A stretch of 63,416 nt of DNA from contig CAJKLB010000010.1 in the NCBI GenBank assembly GCA_905200615.1, positions 1-63,416 of the forward strand, given 5' to 3'. The stretch's first letter is position 1, and each line of letters begins with the position of its first letter. The position numbers and the translations under genes were made by a program. Source of the DNA: an uncultured Selenomonadales bacterium (lineage in GTDB: Bacteria; Bacillota; Clostridia; Christensenellales; QALW01). Positions 47,001 through 55,380 of this stretch are shown here, in pieces. The notes beneath the pieces were generated by a model. It searched no databases, was not told the DNA's origin, and saw only the letters and a list, made by a program, of their open reading frames with translations.

Positions 47001-47280
47001 TCCTTTTTCCTTTCTTAAAAAGCAATTTTTCTGAATTTTTTCGCAAGTTATCAGAATATTTTTTTCCATTATAATAGTAAAATAAAGAAAAGTCAAGATT
47101 TTCAATTTTTTATCAAAAATTCCGATTCGCCTGGAAAATACGCCACCAAGAAGTATGTTTTTCACCGGCGAAAAACGCCCTATTTTCTGATAAAAAAAGC
47201 AAAAAGTCTTAAGGAAAAAAGCAATCGTAAAAAGCTGTATTTGCGTCTTTTCCCAATTGCTTAAAAAAGGAGACAAAAAA

Positions 47281-47925
47281 ATGAAACAAAACATGGTTTT
47301 ACAAAGTATTTTTCAGCACCGCATTCTTATTGCCGCGAGAGGACTGAAAGAAATGGAAGTTCTTCCTTTTTGCGAAGCAATTTTAGCCGGGGGACTTCAT
47401 TTAATTGAAATTCCTTATAATCAGCTTTCCCAAACTGCGCTGGAAGACGTACCGAAACAAATCGATACGATTCGTTCCCATTTCGGAGAAGAATTGCTTG
47501 TCGGAGCGGGAACAGTGCTGAATCCGGAGCAAGTAAATGCGGCCGCAGATGCCGGGGCTTCTTTCGTTCTTTCCCCATCCTTTGATGAAAATGTAGTAAG
47601 AGAGACCTCTAAGCGCCGGCTTATTTCCATTCCCGGTGTAATGACGCCTACCGAGGCGCAAAACGCGATGCTTTGCGGTGCCGACATGGTAAAAATTTTC
47701 CCCACCGGTGTTTTAGGCATTTCTTATCTAAAGGCCATTCGCGTACCGTTAAATCATATTCCTATGCTTGCCATGGGCGGTGTTAACGAAGAAAATTTAA
47801 AGGAATTTCTTCAGTTTTGCGAATGTGTGGGAATCGGAAACGCTATCTGTAACCGCGCTCTTTTAGATCAAAAAGATTTTGCGGAAATTTCCCGCCGTGC
47901 CAAAGCCTTTTCCAATCAGTTGTAA
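47281..47925 (+). CDS. eda: KDPG/KHG aldolase
   Basis: 214-residue class I aldolase barrel that cleaves 2-keto-3-deoxy-6-phosphogluconate to pyruvate and glyceraldehyde-3-phosphate (or 4-hydroxy-2-oxoglutarate). The Schiff-base Lys138 is in GADMVKIFPTG; GAGTVLNPEQVNAAADAGA and IPGVMTPTEA are family motifs. Start at 47281, behind AAGGAGA. It stands alone without kdgK or uxa genes, so it probably serves uronate or aldonate breakdown encoded elsewhere. Divergent from an AraC regulator. Confidence 0.92.
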   Translation: MKQNMVLQSIFQHRILIAARGLKEMEVLPFCEAILAGGLHLIEIPYNQLSQTALEDVPKQIDTIRSHFGEELLVGAGTVLNPEQVNAAADAGASFVLSPSFDENVVRETSKRRLISIPGVMTPTEAQNAMLCGADMVKIFPTGVLGISYLKAIRVPLNHIPMLAMGGVNEENLKEFLQFCECVGIGNAICNRALLDQKDFAEISRRAKAFSNQL

Positions 47926-47947
47926 ACCTTATCTTGCTTAAAAAACA

Positions 47948-47975
47948 GGCTCTCCTTTTACCGCGGAGAGCTTTT
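47948..47975 (+). terminator. Rho-independent terminator after the aldolase gene
   Basis: GCTCTCC and GGAGAGC pair around a loop TTTTACCGC, followed by TTTTCTC. Confidence 0.75.
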
Positions 47976-48123
47976 CTCATATTTATAAAACCTTTTGCTA
48001 TATAAAAGTTACCCGACAGCATCTGCCGCATTCCTCCTCTGAAACAAAAAGTTGTTTTAAAAAAACAATTGACACTTTTTTACGAAAGCAATCACTTTTT
48101 TATTGAAAAACAATAAAAAAATA

Positions 48124-48152
48124 TTGACAAACAGAAAATATTTAAGTATCAT
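48124..48152 (+). promoter_or_regulatory. Sigma-A promoter of the DUF2975/XRE/DUF4173 group
   Basis: TTGACA (48124-48129) and TATCAT (48147-48152) with a 17-base spacer, about 60 bases before the first gene. Confidence 0.7.
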
Positions 48153-48211
48153 AGAAAAGTAACATTGACTTTACAAGAATAAGCGCGATAAAAAAGGAGA
48201 GGAATTTTTAT

Positions 48212-48679
48212 ATGTTTAAGATCTCAAGTAAAGCGTCGATTACTCTGTCATTAATTTTTTCCGCGGGTTTTTTTGTTCTTCTTGCCTTCGGTGCGGCAGT
48301 AATGCCGTCTGTTGTTGAGTATTTTCTTGATTTTTTTCAAATCACAAGGATGGAAAATCAGCTATGCGGCTCCTTTCTTATTCTTTCCATTGCCTACAGT
48401 ATCCTCGCGGTTGCCCTTTTAGCAGATATCTTACTGTTTCTTTTATTGCTGCGTATACGTTCCAATCTGATTTTCACAGACGCCAGCGTAACACTGATCC
48501 GCGGTGTATCATGGTGCTGCTTCCTTTTGGGAATTCTTTTAGGCGGGTTGGTGTATTATTTTCCGATTATACTAATTGCCGCCTTTGCCGCTGTATTTTT
48601 AGGGCTTTGTCTGCGAGTGGTTAAAAATGTAATGGAAGAAGCAACAAGAATAAAAACAGAAAATGATTTTACGGTATAA
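48212..48679 (+). CDS. DUF2975 membrane protein
   Basis: 155 residues with four transmembrane helices (near 8-33, 53-78, 93-110, 114-135). The typical central stretch RIRSNLIFTDASVTLIRGVSW (compare GNPF-EN-LR-I in the family) is followed by a helix pair. Function unknown. DUF2975 proteins are characteristically encoded directly before a small XRE regulator, as here (18 bases). Confidence 0.85.
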   Translation: MFKISSKASITLSLIFSAGFFVLLAFGAAVMPSVVEYFLDFFQITRMENQLCGSFLILSIAYSILAVALLADILLFLLLLRIRSNLIFTDASVTLIRGVSWCCFLLGILLGGLVYYFPIILIAAFAAVFLGLCLRVVKNVMEEATRIKTENDFTV

Positions 48680-48697
48680 ACAAGGGAAGGCTGAAAA

Positions 48698-48910
48698 ATG
48701 ATAGTAATCAATCTTGACGTAATGATGGCAAAACGCAAAATGTCTCTTAACGAGCTTTCCGAAAAAGTGGGCATTACACTGGCCAATCTTTCAATTCTTA
48801 AAAACAATAAAGCAAAAGCCATTCGTTTTTCCACGCTTGACGCAATTTGCCGTGCTCTTGACTGCCGTGTAGAGGATATTTTAGAATATACCGATACACC
48901 GCAGGAATAA
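48698..48910 (+). CDS. Small XRE family regulator (YozG-like)
   Basis: 70 residues, essentially one HTH domain: INLDVMMAKRKMSLNELSEK, GITLANLSILKNNKAKAIRF, LDAICRALDCRVEDILEY. Partner of the DUF2975 membrane protein; likely autoregulates the group. Confidence 0.9.
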   Translation: MIVINLDVMMAKRKMSLNELSEKVGITLANLSILKNNKAKAIRFSTLDAICRALDCRVEDILEYTDTPQE

Positions 48911-48936
48911 ATTGTTATTCTTTGGAGGAAACAACT

Positions 48937-50604
48937 ATGGATAACCAAGATATCAATCTGCAAAACAGTTCAATACCGAATTTTTCCCCTATGGATTCTC
49001 ACTGTTCTTCGCAAGCTGTAAATGGTAAAAGAATCTTTTCCGCAGTCGATAGTATTTTCGCGTGGCTCTGCCTGCTGGCGGGCTATGCTTTTTGCCGGGT
49101 CTTTCCGGCGGCACGTCATCCTTTGGGGGCATTTTTATTCATTCTTGCAATTTTTACGGTAACCGCCGTTATTTTAAAGCAAAAAGGCAGTCATTTTACC
49201 GCGGTATCTTTGATCGGCGCCGTCTCTGCAATTATCGTTTCCGCCGCGCTTATCGTGTGTGCCAATTCAGTCATTCACTTTTTTGCCTATGCCTATGCCT
49301 TAATTATATACCTATTCTTTCTTTATTCATCCACCGGCAATACCCTCGAAAAAGGATTTTCCGATCTACTGGTCGCCGATTTCTTTAAAGCAATCTTTAT
49401 TATGCCTTTCGTTTCCTTTACACACCTCTTTTCTGCCGCTTTTTCGGGTAAAGCAAAAAACAGCGGCGCTTTATTTTTAAAAATACTGCTCGGTATATTG
49501 CTTGCTTTCATTCCCACAATCACCGTATTGATTCTGCTTTCCTATGACAGTAATTTCACCGTACTGCTCAAGAATATTTTTCATATTCCGCTGGATGATA
49601 TCTTTTCCCATATCGGAAGTATACTTTTAGGCATCCCGATTGCAATGTATCTTTACGGGCTCTTTATCTCCTCTATTGACCAAAAATGCTCCGATATCAT
49701 AACCGCGGACCAATGCCGAAATATCTCTGCAACAATAAAAATCATCCCCTCCGCAACCGTATTAGCCGCGGTACTTCCTTTACTGGCAATCTATTTTCTT
49801 TTCTTTATATCACAATGGGAATATTATATATCGGCTTTTTCCGGCATTCTGCCCGAACAGTTTAATTACGCCCAATACGCGCGGGAAGGCTTCTTTCAAT
49901 TATGCGCGGTATGCGTTATTAATTTTGCCGTTATTGCCGCCATCACTCTTTTTATGAAGAGAAAAAATAATACCCCCTCTTTGCTGCTGCGTATTCTTAC
50001 TTTGATAATCTCTGTTTTCACCCTGATACTGATCAGTACGGCCATGGCGAAAATGATACTGTATATTAACTGTTACGGGCTCACCCCCAAACGCGTATAT
50101 GCCGCGTGGTTTATGGGTGTATTAACGCTGTTGTTTTTATTGATCATGCTAAAACAATTTGTTTTCAAACTAAAATTAATCTCTGCCTCTGTTGCCGTAT
50201 GTGTAATCTGTTTTGCCGGGCTTTCCTTTTCCGGAACAGATTCGTTCATCGCTCAATACAATATTAACCGGTATATTGAAAGCACACTGGAGAGCGTGGA
50301 TATCGAAGTCATGGAATCTCTGGGGGATTCAGCAATTCCCCATATGGTAAGGCTTGCCCAAGCACTTGATGAAAAAAACGGCACGGATATTACTGCATTG
50401 ACGCCTAAGAAACTTATCCACGGCGATCTATATTCTCGGTTAGCCGTCAGTCTTTACCTGAAAGCAAACGAACAGAATACATCATTTTTTTCTTTTACTT
50501 TTCCGCGCATGAAAGCAGATATCGCACTGAAAAATGCCGGAATCAAAGAACGGCCGGAATATCAAAAAGCCTTTGAATCTTATAAAATAACCGAAAAAGA
50601 ATAA
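48937..50604 (+). CDS. DUF4173/DUF4153 polytopic membrane protein
   Basis: 555 residues with about a dozen hydrophobic helices and a soluble C-terminal region of roughly 110 residues. The signature INCYGLTPKRVYAAWFMG fits DUF4173-type proteins (YGLT-x-RVY). Function unknown. Start at 48937, where GGAGGAAAC precedes the ATG; it follows the XRE gene by 26 bases and is probably cotranscribed. Confidence 0.85.
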   Translation: MDNQDINLQNSSIPNFSPMDSHCSSQAVNGKRIFSAVDSIFAWLCLLAGYAFCRVFPAARHPLGAFLFILAIFTVTAVILKQKGSHFTAVSLIGAVSAIIVSAALIVCANSVIHFFAYAYALIIYLFFLYSSTGNTLEKGFSDLLVADFFKAIFIMPFVSFTHLFSAAFSGKAKNSGALFLKILLGILLAFIPTITVLILLSYDSNFTVLLKNIFHIPLDDIFSHIGSILLGIPIAMYLYGLFISSIDQKCSDIITADQCRNISATIKIIPSATVLAAVLPLLAIYFLFFISQWEYYISAFSGILPEQFNYAQYAREGFFQLCAVCVINFAVIAAITLFMKRKNNTPSLLLRILTLIISVFTLILISTAMAKMILYINCYGLTPKRVYAAWFMGVLTLLFLLIMLKQFVFKLKLISASVAVCVICFAGLSFSGTDSFIAQYNINRYIESTLESVDIEVMESLGDSAIPHMVRLAQALDEKNGTDITALTPKKLIHGDLYSRLAVSLYLKANEQNTSFFSFTFPRMKADIALKNAGIKERPEYQKAFESYKITEKE

Positions 50605-50633
50605 ATAATATGATAAAAAATGAATCCTACCTA

Positions 50634-50674
50634 AAACCTTGATTTTACCGCAATAAAAATAAAATCAAGGTTTA
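50634..50674. terminator. Terminator after the DUF4173 gene
   Basis: AAACCTTGATTTTA and TAAAATCAAGGTTT form a perfect 14-bp stem around a 12-base loop, with TATTTC behind it. Confidence 0.8.
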
Positions 50675-50689
50675 TTTCAGAGTGTAAAA

Positions 50690-50885
50690 AAAGTAAAACG
50701 GCCAAGAAAGTTGCGCAATAACGGCTTTGCTTTTTCAAAAGGTGGTAACCCCCTCAGCGAAATCTTACCAAAAGGAGCGCAGAAAGGGCGTTTACCGATG
50801 GGGAACTCTCGCCGGGGATTCCCCAATACGACGCGTAAAAGTTTTGTACCTATGGCTATTCACAAATAGTTTTTTGACAGACTGA
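50690..50885 (+). repeat. Dispersed repeat, copy 4 (plus orientation)
   Basis: Contains GAAAGTTGCGCAATAACGG, TTCAAAAGGTGGTAACCCCC, GGGCGTTTACCGATGGGGAA and CGACGCGTAAAAGTTTTG, in the same order as the complementary blocks of the 8.1 and 26.7 kb copies. Ends near GACAGACTGACA. No gene in it. Confidence 0.5.
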
Positions 50886-51003
50886 CATAAAATGAAGATC
50901 TTATTTTTTATAGAATAAGCTTTCAAATATTTTTTAAAACTTTTAGCTGCTGTCACCGCCGGATTACATAATACATATTGTATTACTGAGGTGATACCGT
51001 ATT

Positions 51004-51153
51004 ATGAATGCTTGCGAATTAACCGCGTCTATTACTGCGATAGCCAATATACTATCAACCGAGCTTACAGTAAATGAATTAAATCTATGGGCAGCGGTGC
51101 TGACCCAGCTGGGCGATACCCTTGCGACAATTGCCGCGCAAAAAAGCTTATAG
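51004..51153 (+). CDS. Small conserved clostridial protein (DUF6774-like)
   Basis: 49 residues: MNACELTASITAIANILSTE, ELTVNELNLWAAVLTQLGDT and LATIAAQKSL (overlapping pieces). The pattern of N-terminal N-x-CEL, a mid helix and a C-terminal QLGDTLATIAAQ matches a small family widespread in clostridia. RBS GAGGTGAT lies 8 bases before the ATG. Function unknown. Family name is from memory. Confidence 0.75.
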   Translation: MNACELTASITAIANILSTELTVNELNLWAAVLTQLGDTLATIAAQKSL

Positions 51154-51387
51154 ACTCGCAATTATTCATAAAAATATTTACTGCTTTTCAAAATACCGAG
51201 TCAAAAGATATCCCCGATAATGCATCAAGATCTGAATCGCCGCTTTTTCAGACTATACTGATTGATAAACAACCAGACTTGATGCAACCTGCAATCGCCG
51301 GATAAAATATTGATGATAGCGTCTTATTCCGTTAAGTTTTGTCATCTGTACTCTCCGACAGATCAATAGCGCCTATGTTAAAGTTTT
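51154..51387. other. Gene-free stretch
   Basis: About 230 bases between the small gene and the end of the lipase gene. It has a short inverted repeat flank (GACTCG near 51153 and CGAGTC near 51200) and otherwise nothing I can name. Confidence 0.35.
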
Positions 51388-52968
51388 TTATCCGTTCGAG
51401 CAAAACGCATTTCCCGTTGGATCCGCAAGGAACATATGCCCTATTTCCGCAAAAAATGTTTTTTCAGGATATAAGGTCGCGCTACACGATGAAGCCTTAT
51501 CTTCACCGTTGTTATTCTCCGATAAGATCATTTCACCATCGCTTTTCAGTATATACTCAGACACTGTTTTACAATTTTCACCCGCAATATAATAGATATT
51601 TACGCTTGCCGTAACAGGTACATTACCGTTCCATAAGCTTTCATGTTTTACTTCCGCCGCATCAAACAGTGCTGTTTTTAGTTTTTCATTTAAGCATAAA
51701 CAGTTTAAAAGAAAAGCCTTTATCTGCGCATACGTTTCCATTTTCTTATTTTCGTCAATCAGATAAAAATAATTTCCCTGTAAAAAGAACCGACGGGTTG
51801 GCAACAACTCATATACTGCCGGCATATTCACGGCTAATTTCTGTAATAACGATTGCAAGATTATTTTTACGGATTGTTTTAAAATATCAGGAACCGTTTT
51901 CAATATCTCCTCCACCATTTCATGCTGCCCCCGCAGCATAAAAAGAACGGTATCAACCGAACCTAAATACGATGTTCCTAAAGTAATTACTTGATTCACT
52001 CTGTCTCTTGCTTTTTCACTTTTCAACATATGTGAAGTCACTAATCCTCCCATCCCGTGAGCAATAAGAATCACATCGTCATATTGATTTACTTTATTCT
52101 TTAATAAAGCGCCGGATACGGAATTGGGCTTTCTCCAATCATAGCCAAAGAATACAATATCCCGTTCCTCTCCATACTGATTGTTTAACATTAAATATAA
52201 ATTCTTATATATTTCAAAGGCGCCATAGGTATCAGCGCTGTCTGCAGCTATATCATAGACGCTGCTGCCGTCATCTTTGCAAGCGAGAAAATCTAATTTT
52301 CCAAGGGCATCAGCATATTCTTCCGCGCTTTTAAAGGGTTCCTATTCCAGCGGCGGCCAGATCTGCGTTTGGGCGGAAATAGCGTTATTGGCAGAGCTCA
52401 TCTTCAATTTTGTTCCCATAATATCAGGTACGATTATAATCGCCTTTTTTGCGTATACATGAATTTGACAACTTGCTTGAATTCCTCCGCCGGCGGTGGC
52501 GGTAATTACCGCGGTTCCTTCGGATACCGCTTCTATACTTCCGGTATAATATCCTACCGTTGCTATTTTCGGGTTACTGCTTTTCCAATATATCAAACGA
52601 TTTACGGCATTTACCGGTAAAGTGGCAACAATCAGCTTTGTTGACATTCCTACCCGAAGAATTTGCTCTTTCGGATAAAGCATAATACCGGTTGCTTCTT
52701 CCGAGGATGCCACAGTAATTCGGCAACATCCCCGCCGGCCGCTGCCATCAGTCGCTGTAGCGCAAATGACAGTTGTACCCGGACGGCCGCCGTAAATATA
52801 CCCGCTGACAGGGTGAATAATGGCAATATCGGGATCCCTGCTGCTCCAGGTAACACAAGGACAAGTCGCATGTCCGGGAAAGACCTCCTCGCGGATATTA
52901 TAATACCATTCCCCGGTTTTAATGGTCACCTTTTTAGGCTGGACGCTTATTGATTCAACAAATATCAT
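51388..52968 (-). pseudogene. Ig-like / lipase (LCAT-type alpha/beta hydrolase) gene split by an amber codon
   Basis: One continuous frame of 527 codons interrupted only by TAG at 52342-52344. The N-terminal part has two Ig-like BIG_2 modules (about 3-175; GYIYGGRPGTTVICATATDG, and SSNPKIATVG). It then enters the hydrolase with IIIVPDIMGTKLKM and QTQIWPPLE, the stop, and continues EPFKSAEEYADALGKL, DGSSVYDIAADSADTYGAFE, GYDWRKPN and nucleophile segment IAHGMGGLV. The join is seamless, so a single base substitution made the stop. No signal peptide. RBS AGGAGA at the 5' end. Without suppression, the product ends before the catalytic serine. Confidence 0.75.
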
Positions 52969-53140
52969 ATGTTTTCTCCTGTTATAAAAATTCTTTATTT
53001 CCGATATACAGTACTGTTTTCACATTTAACAGTCTCTGCAAGATTTCTAATTTTGCCGATATTGTAACGATTAACCCAGTCAGTTTCTGTCCGGTTTACA
53101 AAAAAATATCCGCACTGTTTTCAGTGCGGATAAAGCTGTT

Positions 53141-53170
53141 AAAAAGAGCCGCTTACGCGACTCTTTTTTT
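53141..53170 (-). terminator. Terminator of the surface-protein genes
   Basis: On the minus strand AAAAAAAGAGTCGCG pairs with CGGCTCTTTTT around AAG, with a T-run behind it. A second hairpin (ATCCGCACTG/CAGTGCGGAT, 53108-53132) follows. Confidence 0.75.
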
Positions 53171-53174
53171 GATG

Positions 53175-55330
53175 TTATTGTTCTTCTTTTTTCCGTCTGG
53201 CTACCACTACCAATACTGCCGCTGCCGTAACTACCGCCACGATCAGCCCTATCGGCAGAAGGTCTCCTCCCGGCCGACTGCTCGTCGGAAGCTCATATAC
53301 CTCCGTTACCGTCATGCTGTCTTTCGCGTTTGAACTCAGTTTCTGCAAGATCTCCGTATTCAGTCCCGCTACGATAAACGACGTTCCTGCCTTGATCTCC
53401 GTTCCGCCTTCTCCGTTCTTGATGTCAAAACGCGGGAAGAACTCTTCATACGTATATTCCTTCTCCAGTCCGTTGGCGTTGATCTTCGCCTTCGCGTCAC
53501 ATTCATATTCTATCAGCAATGAGCTTCCCGCCGGTATCTTCGCCCATTCCGTATTCTTCACCGCTACCCATGCCTGCGGCGTTCCCTGATGCATTACCGA
53601 CGCCGAGAACTGCAGCTGGATATCTTCTGTTCCGTTATTGTATACCGTAAAGCTCTTCTTTACTTTTCCGTCTTTCACATCCGCCGCCGTGATAAAGCCC
53701 GTTCCATTTTCCGAGCAGATAAATACACTGCCGCTGTAGTCTTTCGTAAACTTCCACTCTACTCCCGCCGGTTCTTTTGCTTCCCCGATCGTTACTTCAT
53801 CTACCAGATACGCAAACGGCGTCTTGCCTTTAAACGCATATCCGTCCTGGCTTCCGTCCAGCCGAAGAATCAATTCATATGCTCTGGCTCCCTTTTCTCC
53901 CGAGCCGTAGATCGCATCCAATGTCTTTAAGAAATTCTCGGAAACTTCTATTACCGCGCTGTATTGTTTCCACTCGCCTGTCATCGTTATCGCCGATCCC
54001 GTGATATACGTATTGGTGTACCATTCCTCTGCCGCGATTCCGTATTTTTCCGCTATCGCTTTCGCGTCGCTCTCATGCGCCTGGGAATTCAAAACAACAT
54101 TAAACTTCGTGTTCTCCGGTACCGTTCCGTCTACCTTCGCCCAGAAAGTAATCCTATACTTCCCTGCGCCTTTTCCCTGATACCCGGCTTCCTCATTCTG
54201 TACAATCGCCGGACCCAGATCAAACGCGATTGAATCATACTCTCCTGTCGGAACAAACTTAACCGCATGTCCCGTTCCGTTCGCTCCACCTTCCACTACC
54301 GTCGCGGCTCCCCCGGCAGCCGAGAAAATTCCCCAGCCCGTCATTCCGTTTTCCGCGTCGCCGTTTTCTACTTCCTTTACCGGATTCGGCGTTGCTGTTG
54401 TAACCGGTGCCGTCGGCGTAGGCACACCGCTGAATCTTACTTCCATGTTTTCAGGCACAGAAACAATATCAGTAGTATCCACCGCATATTCCGCGTCTGC
54501 CGAAAGTTTGGAGTCTCCGCTGTACCATCCGTCAAAGCTGCAACCATCCATCACTTCCGCTTTTAAGGTATCCTGTACACCGTATACAATCGTATTCCCA
54601 AACGTTCCGCTTACAGAACCTTTTTTAGGTTCATTATTGGTTACTTGACCCATAATGGAATAAAATCCTTTATCGCTCATATGAGGAGCGTCTTTGAACG
54701 CGTTCATCAGAGAGCTTTCCATTTCCACACCAAAAACATACTCTGATCCGAAAACATTTGTGCTGCCGTCACTCATATAGATAATCCAGAAATCATCTTC
54801 AGCATAACCGCTTTGCGATACATCCAAAGAAATGGTAGCGCTGCCGTGCGCCGGAACGGTCAATACATTCTGCGTAGCACCGCCTACGGTTTTTGGATCC
54901 CAATTGGATGCCCGAAGCTGGATCAACGCGGAAGTATTGATATCATTCAAATTATATAAGGTAAATGTGACCTTACCATTTTCCGCCGGCAAATTTGCTC
55001 CGGTAAAAAGATCACTTCCCATAAAAGTAGCATCGGGACCGTAATAATACCAAGTTCCTATAAAAGTATCCTGTACCTTTGCAAAAGAAATATTATCTAC
55101 ACAAAGCACCGATCCGTTTCCGACAGTATCAAACATAACATATAAATCTTTATATGCCGCCCATGTACTGTTAAGCTCCGTGATAAAACTTACAAAAGCC
55201 CATTCTCCCTGTTTAATGGTTTTGCCGCCGGAAATAAATCCCGCATTATTACCATCGGTGTTATTTCGCCAAATCGCCTGAATGGTCGTAGCATTATCGG
55301 ACGGCATCGTTTCAACATAAATCCATTTTC
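53175..55330 (-). pseudogene. 5'-truncated surface protein, tandem paralogue of the 55.4-57.9 kb gene
   Basis: The frame is open for 718 codons from WIYVETMPSDNATTIQAIW onward, but the codon two before that Trp is TGA. Residues from there align with position about 125 of the neighbouring intact paralogue (WIYFEQIPG..PATITAIF). So the signal peptide and first module are gone and the sequence begins right after the neighbour's terminator. Remaining modules: beta-sandwich, CSFDGWYSGDSKL repeat, two CBM-like domains and a tail ELPTSSRPGGDLLP plus helix plus ARRKKEEQ. Translation could start at the internal ATG (55307), but the product could not be secreted by a Sec signal and no RBS is present. 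Confidence 0.75.
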
Positions 55331-55337
55331 ATATAAC

Positions 55338-55370
55338 AAAAAAAGAGCAGATTTTAATCCGCTCTTTTTT
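55338..55370 (-). terminator. Terminator after the intact surface-protein gene
   Basis: AAAAAAGAGC and GCTCTTTTTT pair around AGATTTTAATCC, giving T-runs on both strands. It marks the end of the intact gene and the start of the truncated copy. Confidence 0.8.
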
Positions 55371-55380
55371 GCTTCAACGC

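Noticed and set aside
50720..50780. GGTGGTAACC considered as a T-box or other riboswitch core
   Set aside because: It lacks the T-box AGGGTGG-ACCGCG pattern and specifier stem. It is not upstream of an amino-acid or tRNA-synthetase gene and belongs to the dispersed repeat.
23281..55335. ATAAATCCATTTTCAT shared between the IS1182 flank and the truncated surface gene, considered as a mobile-element end
   Set aside because: Only 16 low-complexity bases, and the second occurrence encodes the start of a homologous protein segment, so chance is the simpler explanation.
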